This document shows positions 1 through 10,500 of a stretch of 64,000 bases of DNA, one piece after another. Every line of letters begins with the position of its first letter. Positions within the stretch are counted from its first letter, which is position 1. This DNA is from Hoylesella oralis ATCC 33269. GTDB lineage: Bacteria > Bacteroidota > Bacteroidia > Bacteroidales > Bacteroidaceae. The position numbers and the translations under genes were made by a program. The notes beneath the pieces were generated by a model, which did no database searches, was not told the DNA's origin, and saw nothing but the letters and a program-made list of their open reading frames with translations. The stretch is taken from positions 62,001 to 126,000 of the forward strand of contig NZ_GL833119.1 of NCBI RefSeq assembly GCF_000185145.2, in the 5' to 3' direction.

Positions 1-146
1 CACAGTGCCCGTCCGGGCGCAAGGCGGTGAACATCGTAACCGAAACCGCATCTGAAAACCGGTTTCAGACTGTTTTGAAACGAATTGGCTGTATTTAAAG
101 CTGTCTTGTTTTCAGCGTCTGTACCCATTTTTCGATTGCAATCCAT
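1..146 (-). CDS. ispF: 2-C-methyl-D-erythritol 2,4-cyclodiphosphate synthase, 5' end only
   Basis: Partial gene cut by the left edge of the window; only the first 48 codons are present. The frame reads FRCGFGYDVHRLAPGRAL, which matches the N-terminal signature of IspF (G-[FH]-G-Y-D-V-H-R-L-x-x-G-R). Asp38 and His40 in this numbering correspond to metal ligands of the family. IspF makes the cyclic diphosphate intermediate of the non-mevalonate isoprenoid pathway in the cytoplasm. The start at 146 is the first ATG in frame; a second ATG lies at 128. Either start leaves a 24-30 residue extension before the signature, longer than usual. It lies 101 bp downstream of porV on the same strand and may share its transcript; a weak hairpin (about 184-202) sits between them. 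Confidence 0.85.
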   Translation of the reverse strand, partial: MDCNRKMGTDAENKTALNTANSFQNSLKPVFRCGFGYDVHRLAPGRAL

Positions 147-247
147 AGTTTAAATGCAAATAAAAATTAGAAAATAAATATCTTCCTCTTGGAGAAAGAG
201 GAGAAAGCATATCGCCCGTATCTAAGTAAAGAGCACGAAAGAGCCCT

Positions 248-1426
248 CTATCTTCGACGGAATAAATCCTTTATGCCGTCCATATCGAAAGTAAGTGTGA
301 AACGTAGAGTCTGATCCAACGGGTTGCTTTTGGCCGTTGCAATTACGTAACCTGCATCGAGTGAGAACACATTCATCCTAAAACCGGCGCCTACAGTGAA
401 GTATTTACGGTTGCCTTTGTTCTCGCTTTCGTGATGATAACCGGCACGTAATGCGAATTGGTCGTGGTAAACATATTCGCCACCTATGCTCCATTGTATC
501 TCTTGCAATTCTTCCTTGAAGCCGTTGGGGGCATCGCCGAAACTTTTGAAAATACCGCTTATCGACGACACATCGTAATAATCTTTCTGTACACGCTCTT
601 GATAAGCCTCGGTAGTTTCCCCTTCGTTCTGCTTAGGATAGGTAGGTACGAGCAGTTTATTGGCATCCGCCGCTATGGTAAGGCGGTTATATTCGTCGAT
701 AGGAATCATCAACGAGGCGCCAAGACGCAGGTTGGTAGGGATGAATTCGCTGTTGTTATCGCCGCCAAACGAAATTTTACTGCCGATATTCGATATGTTC
801 ATGCCCAATCCAAGCTGACATTCGCGGCTTCCGAGGTTCAGATAATTCTGATAGTAGAGCGAAATATCGGCGGCAAAAGCCGATCCGGGAGAGGTATCTC
901 CCGAATAATCGTAGGTTAGATCGGAATATATCCAGCGTACAGCGGCTGCAATAGACAGCTTTTCGCTCAACATGAGCGAGTAACCCACGTCGAACGACAT
1001 CTCATAAGGGTTGATGGTCATGGGTGTGGTGCCGCCTGTTTTCGAACTAAGTTGTACTTCTCCGAGCGAGAAATAACGCAACGAAGACGACACGGCACTA
1101 TAATCGCCGATGCGATAATAGCCCGATAGGTAGGCCACTCCCATATCGTTGACCAGCTGGCGCAGCCACGGAGTGTAGTTGAGCGCTACGCCTGCACGAC
1201 TGATAGCAAACGGATATTTAGCCGGATTCCAGTATTGCGAGGTCGCATCGGCATCGGTTGCCGCACCTACATCGCCCATACCGGCCGCACGGGCATCGGG
1301 GGCAATCATCTGAGAGGTAACGGAGTGGTGAACAGGATTGAATATGTCTTTCTTGTCTTGGGCCGACATATCGGCGGTGATGAGCGCGAAAAGGCATATT
1401 GCAAATATTCTCAAGATTTTATTCAT
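248..1426 (-). CDS. porV: Type IX secretion system outer membrane protein PorV (LptO)
   Basis: Outer-membrane beta-barrel of 392 residues. A signal peptide ends around SAQ (residue 22). The mature start carries SVTSQMIAPDARAAGMGDVG and then NPAKYPF, the typical opening of PorV/LptO, and the rest alternates as a barrel. In Porphyromonas gingivalis PorV shuttles type IX cargo to the attachment complex with PorU and is needed for cargo deacylation and anchoring; that role is known from the family. It follows porU by 82 bp on the same strand, the usual gene order, so co-transcription is likely. No truncation is seen. Confidence 0.93.
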   Translation of the reverse strand: MNKILRIFAICLFALITADMSAQDKKDIFNPVHHSVTSQMIAPDARAAGMGDVGAATDADATSQYWNPAKYPFAISRAGVALNYTPWLRQLVNDMGVAYLSGYYRIGDYSAVSSSLRYFSLGEVQLSSKTGGTTPMTINPYEMSFDVGYSLMLSEKLSIAAAVRWIYSDLTYDYSGDTSPGSAFAADISLYYQNYLNLGSRECQLGLGMNISNIGSKISFGGDNNSEFIPTNLRLGASLMIPIDEYNRLTIAADANKLLVPTYPKQNEGETTEAYQERVQKDYYDVSSISGIFKSFGDAPNGFKEELQEIQWSIGGEYVYHDQFALRAGYHHESENKGNRKYFTVGAGFRMNVFSLDAGYVIATAKSNPLDQTLRFTLTFDMDGIKDLFRRR

Positions 1427-1508
1427 TTGTCGTTTATTGTTTATTTATTCCGGTTGTTCGGCAATCGTTTTATTGCTGCTATGTAGCTAAAGAAACGTGC
1501 GAGATGAT

Positions 1509-4500
1509 CTATTTATTGCCTGTAACGATGAGTTTCTTAGCTTTCGAGGCCTTAGAACTGCCGTCGGAAGCTATCCGAACCCTGTAAAGATATACGCCGG
1601 TTTGCAGGCGTGTGCCTCCGTCTACCGTCAAATTCCAGTCTACGGTGTAGGCTCCATTGGTGTTAACCCCGCTCTCTGTATGCTTCCAAAGCAGTCTTCC
1701 GCTCATGTCGAACACATCTATTTCCACATCCATCATGCTGCCCGTGCGATCGTGGTTGATGATGAATGTGGTCGAAGTGGATGCCGGATTATTAGTACAG
1801 CTTACGTTGAACAGCGACGGTTCCAAGCCCTGCACTACGTTGAAGGTCAGTTCGGTCGTAGAACTATTATTGAGTATGTCCCATGCACGGAATTGCAAGC
1901 GGTGTACACCGGCCGCCAGTTCGGGAATAGAGTAGTATGTACTTCCCTTGGTATAAGAACCGAAGTCGTACGTAAAGTTCTCGTTGAGCGTGTAGGTTTT
2001 CGACATGTCGCCGTCGATAACCAACTGCAGGTCGTGCCCGATGCCGTTCCCCGTGGCATTGATACCGTCTTCATCGGTAATCTGTGCTACGAAATAGGGA
2101 GTCGTATTCACGTTCCCGCCGTTCATGAACGACGGTGAATTGAGGTAACAGTATATGGACGGGCCTATAGAATCGTTGCCCTCGATACTGCTTCCGCCAA
2201 CTATAAAGTTGTCGTTTTCGCCGTGTGCCTTCAACGTATTCTCGTTGTTTACGGCATATACGTTAATTAAACCTCTGCCTTCGGTATAATCTATGTCTTT
2301 CGGAATGGCGAACGAAAAGGCGAATTTGCCTTGCTTTACGTTGTCGGAGCCTGTAAACAGCGTCTTCGTGCGGTCTTTGTAAGTAAACGCGGTAGTGGCT
2401 CCGTCGCGCGAAGTATTGTTAAGTTTGCAGGTTATCGTTTCCTCCTTGTCGCGCACAGTTACCGTTACGATGCCATCGAAATCCCCTGTCGCGCTCTCTA
2501 TATGTCCCGTAACGGTGGCCGCACTTCCCGCTTTAAGGGTAGGAAGCGGTGTTCCTGAGCCGACCGACATGCCGTTGATAGAGTCGATAACGATATTCAT
2601 GGTAGGACGGTTCAGGGCAATTGCCGGATCTCCGAGCAGCGAATATTGCAGTTTGTTGGTAGTAAGATCTTTTCCGGTTGTTATCATTTCGTTCTTTGCA
2701 AGGCGCTGCGCTTCGCCCAAGGTGATAGATTTATCACCCGAAAGACCAAGTACATATTTCAGATAAGCTATGTTGATGCGTTTGTTGTAGCTGGCATATA
2801 CCGTGCGCGTGGTGCCGAAGAAAGCCACCGCTCCGCCCTTTTTGTTGAGCATGGCCGCCTCGCCTATCGTAGGTGCAGAGCCATCGAATGGCATTATATC
2901 GCACGAAGCCGTGATCCAGAGCGGCAAGTTAGCGTTGGTAAAGCTCGAAAAATCGCCGATACGCAGTACCGATTCGTGAGATATCTGCGTTTCCGAGCCA
3001 TGTCCGGCATAATCCATAATCAAGGCGCCTGCCGCCTGTTGCTGTTTTATAAGGCGCGTTACCTCCGGATAAGTGTTGCCTGTAGAAGATGTTTCTCGTA
3101 TGTACGAGTCCCACATCACTTTCTTGATGAGGTATCCGGGATACCATCCGGCAACACTGTCCGCTGCCTCATTGGCGTCTGTCATGTGCAGGTTTTGGTT
3201 TCCGTCGTCGCCCATAAACATGATAGTGTTCTGCCATGCGCCTGCATTTTTATTGGTTACGTAGCCGATGGTCTTATCTACGAGCGTCTTGGCATCCTCT
3301 TCCGTCGTTACCGGAAAGCGCCCCACGGCCATGTCGAGCTTATCTCTGCTTTGCGGATTACCGCCTTCTCCATCGTCTAAAAGGCAAAAGTAGCCGTCGT
3401 CTACATAACAGGTAATCTTGTTAAACGAGTCTTCGCTCTCGTAACACAGCAGGTAATCGTCTTTCACGGCGCCCTGCAAATCGCTTGTAAGCATACGGTT
3501 GTCCCACGAACAGTCGCCGAACAGCAGCAGATATTTGGGCATATCGGCCTCGTTTTCGGCCCTATCGTAGAGCATTTTCAGATATCTGCGGTAAGCATTT
3601 GCATCGGGTGTGCCGCCTGCAAACTCGTTGATAAGTTCGTCAGAGGGCACTATACGCACGCGCATACCATCGTGTTGCTCATGAAATTCTTTAAGACGTT
3701 TGGCCTGTGCGAGCAGTTTTTGCGAGGTAGGAATAATGATTATCATATCTGCAGCCCCGTGTGCGTGCAGGTCTTGATTGGTAATGTTGTACACATATTC
3801 GGCTGCCGGAAACGACGAGGTGGCAAGATAAGGCGCCCGGCGGGGGGTGTCGAAAGCCAAAGAAATATAATCTAACCGCACCGGACCGCCCGACGTGGCG
3901 GTTATCTTTACCTCATTGGTAAGTTGCAGCTTATCTATAACGGCGGTAACCACACGTTCTTTGCCCATATCATACGATTCGTACGAGTACGGATCGTTGT
4001 TCCATACGAACGAGACGGTACCTATAGGCTTGCCATTGAACTCTACAGAGGCCGCAGAATTACTGCCTGCCGTAATTACAACGGCCACTTTACCCTGTTG
4101 TTCGCTCGGTGCGTCGATCTTGAATGTATATGAAGAGCCGGTATTTATAGGGATATTTTCGAATAGATTGCGACCTCCGTGGTACCAAGCGTAGTTGTCG
4201 ACCTCGTGGAGCGAATGATAATCGTCGTTAGAGGGATAGAACGAAGCCAGAAAAGCGGCGGAGTCTACCGTTAGAGGAGCTTCATTGCTTTGCGTAATGA
4301 AATAATAAGCGCGGTCTGAATATGGGTTTCGTGTGCGTTGCATGGCCGTTTTACTGTCCCAGCTTACCGTTCCACGGGCATAAAACAGCCGTTTGCCGTT
4401 CACGGTGCATGTGGGTACTTCTTTCAGATCGTCGGTTGCCGTCAACATATCGCCTGTTAAGGTTTCGTTCTGCAACGTTCCACCGTAGCCGTACAGCTTT

Positions 4501-5078
4501 ACTTTGCTCATATCCGTAAAGCCTGCACGGCGTATTACGGCATTCGTAAGCTCGAAAACGCCCGATGCGGGTACGCTGATTTTGGCCCACGTGCCCGTTG
4601 AGAGTACGGAATGGGCGGCATAACGCGTACTGCCAGCGCTGCCGGCACGCGTTCTGGCAAGTCTGACCGAACGCTTTAGCGGCTTTGCCTCTACCGAAAG
4701 CATGAAACTGACGAGGATCTGATACTTCTTATTGCGATAGACAAGCGGGCAAAACGATACGTCGAGCGATGCTTTCTTGCGTTCGAAAGTCAAACGTTGC
4801 ACCACTTCGGGCATGGCAGGCAGCGGCTTTCCCGAGATTGCCTTGTAGCGGTCGATGTCACTCACAGGCATATCGATATATTCAGGATATACTATCGTAA
4901 CGGTATAAAGGGAATCCTGATAGTTTCCTTCGAGCGGAAAAGAGTAGCCGAAAGCGGGCAATACGGAGTCTATCTTAACCTCATCGGCGGTTAAGTTGAA
5001 GAAATTCTGTGCGTTGGCCGTGGTTGCCGTAGTAAACAGAAAAGCGACAAGAAGTACATATTTCAGCGTTGTGTGCAT
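1509..5078 (-). CDS. porU: Type IX secretion sortase PorU (C25 family peptidase)
   Basis: Large exported protein of 1189 residues with a signal peptide ending near NAQ (residue 24). The middle holds a gingipain-type caspase-fold domain. His693 lies in the motif MDYAGHG and Cys726 in WITASCD; their 33-residue spacing equals that of the gingipain catalytic pair. The C-terminal 70-80 residues form a T9SS sorting domain (FDMSGRLLW, then GVYLYRVRI and a Lys-rich end). PorU removes the C-terminal sorting domain from cargo and attaches the cargo to anionic LPS at the cell surface; this is family knowledge. It lies between an FAA-hydrolase-like gene (67 bp upstream) and porV. Other T9SS core genes (porK-P, sov) are not in the window. 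Confidence 0.95.
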   Translation of the reverse strand: MHTTLKYVLLVAFLFTTATTANAQNFFNLTADEVKIDSVLPAFGYSFPLEGNYQDSLYTVTIVYPEYIDMPVSDIDRYKAISGKPLPAMPEVVQRLTFERKKASLDVSFCPLVYRNKKYQILVSFMLSVEAKPLKRSVRLARTRAGSAGSTRYAAHSVLSTGTWAKISVPASGVFELTNAVIRRAGFTDMSKVKLYGYGGTLQNETLTGDMLTATDDLKEVPTCTVNGKRLFYARGTVSWDSKTAMQRTRNPYSDRAYYFITQSNEAPLTVDSAAFLASFYPSNDDYHSLHEVDNYAWYHGGRNLFENIPINTGSSYTFKIDAPSEQQGKVAVVITAGSNSAASVEFNGKPIGTVSFVWNNDPYSYESYDMGKERVVTAVIDKLQLTNEVKITATSGGPVRLDYISLAFDTPRRAPYLATSSFPAAEYVYNITNQDLHAHGAADMIIIIPTSQKLLAQAKRLKEFHEQHDGMRVRIVPSDELINEFAGGTPDANAYRRYLKMLYDRAENEADMPKYLLLFGDCSWDNRMLTSDLQGAVKDDYLLCYESEDSFNKITCYVDDGYFCLLDDGEGGNPQSRDKLDMAVGRFPVTTEEDAKTLVDKTIGYVTNKNAGAWQNTIMFMGDDGNQNLHMTDANEAADSVAGWYPGYLIKKVMWDSYIRETSSTGNTYPEVTRLIKQQQAAGALIMDYAGHGSETQISHESVLRIGDFSSFTNANLPLWITASCDIMPFDGSAPTIGEAAMLNKKGGAVAFFGTTRTVYASYNKRINIAYLKYVLGLSGDKSITLGEAQRLAKNEMITTGKDLTTNKLQYSLLGDPAIALNRPTMNIVIDSINGMSVGSGTPLPTLKAGSAATVTGHIESATGDFDGIVTVTVRDKEETITCKLNNTSRDGATTAFTYKDRTKTLFTGSDNVKQGKFAFSFAIPKDIDYTEGRGLINVYAVNNENTLKAHGENDNFIVGGSSIEGNDSIGPSIYCYLNSPSFMNGGNVNTTPYFVAQITDEDGINATGNGIGHDLQLVIDGDMSKTYTLNENFTYDFGSYTKGSTYYSIPELAAGVHRLQFRAWDILNNSSTTELTFNVVQGLEPSLFNVSCTNNPASTSTTFIINHDRTGSMMDVEIDVFDMSGRLLWKHTESGVNTNGAYTVDWNLTVDGGTRLQTGVYLYRVRIASDGSSKASKAKKLIVTGNK

Positions 5079-5145
5079 GTAAAATACTTGTTATGTAACA
5101 AACGTGCAACCCCTTTTTCTGCATAATACGGTGGCATGCGGGCGG

Positions 5146-5763
5146 TTATTTGCAATTGAATTCGAGCACGCGACGGTCTTCCAAGTAACCTTCAAAGTAG
5201 TCGTCGATGCTCACGGGGCCTACTCCGGCAGGCGTTCCGGTATAGAGCAGGTCGCCTGTTTTCAGCGTAAAGTAGCGGCTGATATAAGCGATCAGCTCGT
5301 CGACCTTGAAGAGCATATCGCCCGTATAGCCCTCTTGTACCGTGTGCCCGTTGATATCGAGGTGGAAACGCAGTGCCTGTATGTTGCGAAACTTCTCTAT
5401 CGGCACCCACTCGCCAATGGCTGCAGCGCCGTCGAAGCCTTTACATAATTCCCACGGGCGGCCCTCGCGGCGCAACTGCTGTTGCAACTCACGGGCGGTA
5501 AAGTCTATGCCTACCGTCACGGCATCGTAATATCGGTGGGCAAAACGCTCGGGAATAGTCTTTCCGAGACGACATATACGAACGACAAGTTCAGCTTCAT
5601 ACTCGATTATTCCTAAGTGATCGGGAATGAAGAAGGGCTTCCTGTCCTTAAGCAACGCCGAATCGGCCTTGGTAAATATCACGGGCGTTTCCGGTTTATA
5701 TAACGCTCCGTCGAGTTCTTTATTGTGTAAGGCATAGTTCATGCCGATGGCAAATATCTTCAT
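5146..5763 (-). CDS. Fumarylacetoacetate hydrolase family protein
   Basis: Cytoplasmic enzyme of 205 residues, near the size of the single-domain FAH family (acylpyruvases, hydratase-like proteins). The family pattern is visible: a metal-binding stretch EYEAELVVRI, then TVGIDFTARELQ, KGFDGAAAIGEWV and the C-terminal TGDLLYTGTPAGVGPV. Substrate cannot be told; these enzymes act on 2-oxo or 2,4-dioxo acids. The start at 5763 is preferred over an ATG at 5829 because a promoter-like TATCTTTG sits at 5772-5779, inside the longer reading, and the conserved fold begins at MKIFAIGMNY. This leaves almost no leader. It probably starts the transcript that continues into porU. Confidence 0.85.
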   Translation of the reverse strand: MKIFAIGMNYALHNKELDGALYKPETPVIFTKADSALLKDRKPFFIPDHLGIIEYEAELVVRICRLGKTIPERFAHRYYDAVTVGIDFTARELQQQLRREGRPWELCKGFDGAAAIGEWVPIEKFRNIQALRFHLDINGHTVQEGYTGDMLFKVDELIAYISRYFTLKTGDLLYTGTPAGVGPVSIDDYFEGYLEDRRVLEFNCK

Positions 5764-5771
5764 AACATCTG

Positions 5772-5779
5772 CAAAGATA
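5772..5779 (-). promoter_or_regulatory. Bacteroidetes -7 element for the FAH-family gene
   Basis: TATCTTTG on the minus strand fits the TAnnTTTG consensus. Its last base is only 8 nt from the ATG at 5763, so the mRNA would be leaderless or have a leader of a few nt. No clear TTTG was found at -33. Confidence 0.55.
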
Positions 5780-5829
5780 CAATAAGATTTTAATGTGCCG
5801 TTGGGTTCTGCCGTAAAAAACGCATACAA

Positions 5830-6211
5830 ATGTACCTTTTATTCGTGATAAAGGCACTATGTATCGGCCTTAGATAGTGCGTGTGTAACCGCTATATTGC
5901 CCATCTACCGCCGCTGTTTGCAAAGGGCAAAAGCCTGTTACCGCGCACGTAATGTTAAAAACGATAATTTATGTTAAACAAGATAAGGGGATAAAAGTAA
6001 TTTTGTTTTCTTTGTCACGAAAAATTATACGGTAATGTATCTTCTATAACAGTATGGTATAAACCTGTTGGCTGTTAAAATCTAAACAACTAAACTAAGG
6101 AGCTATAAAAGGAAGACATGTTTTCCGTGCAATTGAGTTGTATATAATACCAATACATGCTAAGCGAGATAATCAGATAATAAAAACATTAAACCTTAAC
6201 TATTTTTTCAA
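5830..6211. other. Divergent intergenic region upstream of the uptake operon
   Basis: A 382-bp gene-free stretch between the minus-strand FAH gene and the plus-strand operon. A plus-strand TAATTTTG at 5998-6005 fits the -7 consensus and would give a leader of about 200 nt. No ORF, tRNA or clear hairpin was seen. Confidence 0.45.
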
Positions 6212-7522
6212 ATGAAAGTTACTCAGACTATGTTATGTCTTGCTTTCTCCGGTTTGCTGTTGCAACTGTCAGGTTGCGGTAGCGATGAGACAGCAGGGAA
6301 AGACTATGATCCTACGAGACCTATTGAGTTGACGACTTTCTATCCTGATTCGGGTAAGTTTCAGGAGAAAGTTATCTTGCAAGGGCAGAATTTCGGAACA
6401 GATCTGTCTAAAATCACAGTGTATTTTAATCATCGAAAGGCGGCGCTCATAGGTTCTACCGGCGATCAATTGTATGTGCAGGCGCCACGCTTGCCGGGCG
6501 ATACGTGTAATATCTCTGTGGTTATCGGTAACGATTCTGCGGTATATCAAAAACACTTTGTTTATCATCAATCGGTAACGGTAAGTACCGTGGTGGGCAA
6601 CGGTGTGCTCGACAAGATTGTACCGGGGCCTCTAAGTAGCGCGTCTCTGCATCCAATGTATCTGTGTGTAGATGATGACGGCAATATTTTTGTGGTGAGC
6701 AGAGGACAAGGCAAGGGTGATGAACGTTCAGCCATTCTGCGTATAGACGAAGAAGCGGGCGAACTCATCATGTTGAAAGATGATATGGTGGGCAATGTGC
6801 CCTGTGTAAACAACACAACCGGTATTGTTACCATTCCTACAGAAACGACAATAGGTTCATATCTCTCGCTCGATCCGCTGGAAATGTGGGGACTTCGCAT
6901 TCGAGAAATGATATGGCCCGCTGGTTATCAGGTACCCTCGGAAGGTTTTAAGCATTGTATGGTGGTAAATCCTTCCGATGGTTACATTTATACCCGTTAC
7001 TTCTATGGCGACATCATCAAAATAAATCCTCGCACATACGAGGTTACGCCTGTGTATAAAACGCAAGAAGGCGATAGTTATGGGCTAACATTCAACCCGT
7101 TGCATCCGAATATACTCTACATGTCTTTCCGTGAGAATGCAGGTACAATGGCTAATAGTATATGTTCCATCGATGTAACCGATCCAGAAAATACATACAG
7201 ACGCCTCTCGAGCAGTAACATTTCGGGCGGCCATCGTGACGGTAAATTAGAGAAAGCGCAGTTCCATAACCCCACACAAATATACTGCGATGCCGACGGC
7301 AATATCTATGTGGCCGATCGTAATAACCATTGCATTCGCCGAATTTCGCCGGATGATATGGTGGAGACTGTACTCGGAATGCCGGAAACAAAAGGTTGGA
7401 AAGACGGTGCAAAGAGCGAAGCGCTCTTCAATGAGCCTACAGGAATAGGCATAGGTAAGGATGGCGCCGTATATGTAGCCGATTGGGGAAACGGACGTGT
7501 TAGAAAACTTACAATCAATTAA
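6212..7522 (+). CDS. IPT/TIG and NHL-repeat lipoprotein of a SusCD operon
   Basis: Lipoprotein of 436 residues with a lipobox ending at Cys22 (LQLSGC). Residues about 38-120 form an IPT/TIG Ig-like domain (FYPDSGKFQEKVILQGQNFG and a following strand pattern). The remainder looks like an NHL beta-propeller with blades such as DADGNIYVADRNNHCIRRI and KDGAVYVADWGNGRVRKL. Proteins of this build often accompany SusC/SusD pairs and are thought to be surface glycan-binding or scaffold proteins; binding here is inferred. It is the first gene of a five-gene plus-strand run, ending 19 bp before susC. No catalytic residues are recognisable. Confidence 0.8.
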   Translation: MKVTQTMLCLAFSGLLLQLSGCGSDETAGKDYDPTRPIELTTFYPDSGKFQEKVILQGQNFGTDLSKITVYFNHRKAALIGSTGDQLYVQAPRLPGDTCNISVVIGNDSAVYQKHFVYHQSVTVSTVVGNGVLDKIVPGPLSSASLHPMYLCVDDDGNIFVVSRGQGKGDERSAILRIDEEAGELIMLKDDMVGNVPCVNNTTGIVTIPTETTIGSYLSLDPLEMWGLRIREMIWPAGYQVPSEGFKHCMVVNPSDGYIYTRYFYGDIIKINPRTYEVTPVYKTQEGDSYGLTFNPLHPNILYMSFRENAGTMANSICSIDVTDPENTYRRLSSSNISGGHRDGKLEKAQFHNPTQIYCDADGNIYVADRNNHCIRRISPDDMVETVLGMPETKGWKDGAKSEALFNEPTGIGIGKDGAVYVADWGNGRVRKLTIN

Positions 7523-7541
7523 CCTTAATTCAATTACATTC

Positions 7542-10500
7542 ATGAGACATTCCATTCTATTAATATTGTCGTTCTTGATGCTGACTTCGGGACATGTTCG
7601 GGCGCAAGAGGCTCAAAAAAAGACGGAATATACCGTATCCGGAACCGTTACGGATGGAGAAGAACCCTTGACAGGAGTACTTATAAGTATTTTAGACAAA
7701 CCGGGAGGAGGCGCCGTTACCGATATAGACGGTAAGTTCGAAATAAAAGCAGAACAGGGAGACAAACTGATTTTCTCATACGTAGGCTTTCAGAAGCAAC
7801 AGTATGTGGTAATGGGAAACAAATCGGACTTGGCTATCAAACTTGTTAGCGACAATAAAATAGACGAGGTGGTTGTTACGGGATTGGGAACGCAACGCAA
7901 AATATCCACCTTATCTGCAGTAACTACCATAGATACCAAGGATTTGCAGCGCCCCACCACATCGGTAAGTAATCTGCTGGGCGGTCGTGTTGCGGGTGTT
8001 ATCACTTCGCTTGCGAGCGGCGAACCCGGCAAAAATATCTCCGATTTCTGGATACGTGGTATCGGTACTTTCGGTGCGAATGCTTCGGCTTTGGTACTTA
8101 TCGACGGGCTCGAAGGCAATATCAATGACATAGATCCTGCCGATATCGAGAGTTTCTCGGTGTTGAAAGACGCTTCGGCTACCGCCGTATATGGTGTGCG
8201 TGGTGCCAACGGCGTTGTACTTATCAATACCAAACACGGTGTGGCCGATAAAATACAGATTACAGGTCGCGCATCCGTAACGCTCAACCGCTTGCGCCGC
8301 ATGCCTGATTATGTAGGCTCTTACGACTATGCAAACTTGGTAAACGAGGCATTGGAAGTGCGAGGTGAAACGCCGCTCTATAATAATGTTTCCTTAGATA
8401 TTATCAAAAATCATCTTGATACAGATATCTATCCTGATGTGAACTGGCAAGATGAGGTAGTTAAGAAAACTTCTTGGAATAAGAATTTCTATGTAAGTGC
8501 CCGAGGAGGTGCCAATGTTGCCCAGTATTTCATTAGCTTGGGAGCCAACTTGGAGGATGCTGCATACAAGGTGGATAAAAGCAGTCCCTATGCTTCTAAC
8601 GTAGGTTATAACCGTTATACATATCGTACGAACCTTGATTTGAAGCTCACTCCTACAACTAAATTATATTTCGGAACGGATGGAACACTTACTGTAAATA
8701 ATAATCCGGGTATATCGAACACCGATTATATTTGGGCAGCGCAGTCTTATCTTACACCGCTTCGCCTGCCTACAGTTTATTCCAACGGACAGTATCCTGC
8801 TGTGGGAGCAAATGCAGGAACTTCTCCTTACGTGGCCATTAACCGCATGGGAAGGCGTTCTTCACAGCAGTTTGACGGTAAAGTTACCTTGGCTATCGAT
8901 CAAAACCTTGACTTTATAACCAAAGGTTTGTCGGTAAGAGCACAGGGAGCTTATGACATCAGCAGCTATTACTCGGAGTCCCGACTTATTCAGCCGGCAT
9001 TATATCAGGCAGTCGGGCGCGATACCAAGGGCGATTTGGTGACCATTCTGCGTGTGGCAAGTCAAAATGCATCGTTCAGTAAATATACGAACCAGTATCG
9101 CAAGTATCACTTTGAGAGTACGTTGAATTATGAGCGCGTGTTCGGACAGGATCATCGTGTGTCGGGCTTACTTTATTATTATATGAGTGATTCCAAGAAT
9201 GCTCAAGATGCCACCTCTAACATGTCATCCATTCCTTACCGTTACCAAGGTATATCAAGTAGGCTCACCTACGGTTATCAGGATACCTATATGGTTGATG
9301 TGAATTTCGGTTATACGGGTTCTGAGAACTTCCAACCCGGGCATCGTTTCGGCTTCTTTCCGTCGCTGGCTGTAGGCTGGATTCCTACTAATTATAAGTT
9401 TGTAAAGAAAGCTTTGCCCTTCCTTGATTTCTTAAAGCTGCGTGCATCCTATGGTACAGTGGGTAATGATCAGATAACAAACAAGCGCTTTCCATATCTT
9501 ACAGTTGTACAACGTCTTAATAACATCCCGTTCGGATCGGCTCAAGTAGAGACCATACAAGAGAGTTACATCGGTGCAGATAATCTCGTATGGGAAAAGG
9601 CAAAGAAGTTTGATTTGGGTATTGAAGGACGATTATTTAAGGAGCAACTTGAGTTTGTTGTAGACTTTTTCCACGATACACGCGATAATATTTTCCAACA
9701 ACGCTACCAGATACCTATGTATGTAGGACTTGTTTCGAACCCTTTCAGCAACGTAGGAAAGATGACAAGTTTTGGTGCTGATGGCAACATTAGTTATAAG
9801 CACCGTATCAATAATAATATGGACTTTACGCTGCGCGGTAACTTCACTTATGCGAAGAATGATGTAAAACACTGGGAAGAGAATGCTCCAAGGTATCCAT
9901 ATCAGGAGGTTTCGGGCTATCCCTATGGCGTACAACGCGGATTGAAAGCGATCGGGCTCTTTAAGGATAAAAGAGATATCGAGACAAGTCCCGTACAAAC
10001 TTTCGGTAGTTATGAGCCCGGTGACATCAAATACCGCGATGTGAATGGCGATGGACTGATTAATTCTGATGACATGGTGCCTTTGGATTATAGCAGTACA
10101 CCGTTGCTGATGTACGGGTTCGGTGGTGAATTCAGGTATAAAAACTTTACTGTGGGCATATTGTTCAAAGGTAGAGGCAAGACAACTGTTGATTTGAACG
10201 GTTATGGTTATATTCCGTTCTATGGACAGGAGTATGGTAATGTGCTCACGCAAGTGGCTGATCCGGCAAACAGATGGATACCAATGGACTATGCTTTGGC
10301 TCATGGAATTGATCCGAGTTTGGCAGAGAACCCGAATGCGAAGTATCCTAAACTTACTTACGGAAGGAGTGCCAACAACACACAAACCTCTGATTTCTGG
10401 CATGCCAATGCATGGTATCTGCGTTTACAGGAAGTAACTTTGAATTATACATTACGCACAAACTTCTTACGCAAGATCGGAGTATCGGGAATAGACTTCC

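Noticed and set aside
9633..10403. 256-codon minus-strand frame inside the first susC gene
   Set aside because: Antisense to a complete SusC barrel; no promoter or known motif.
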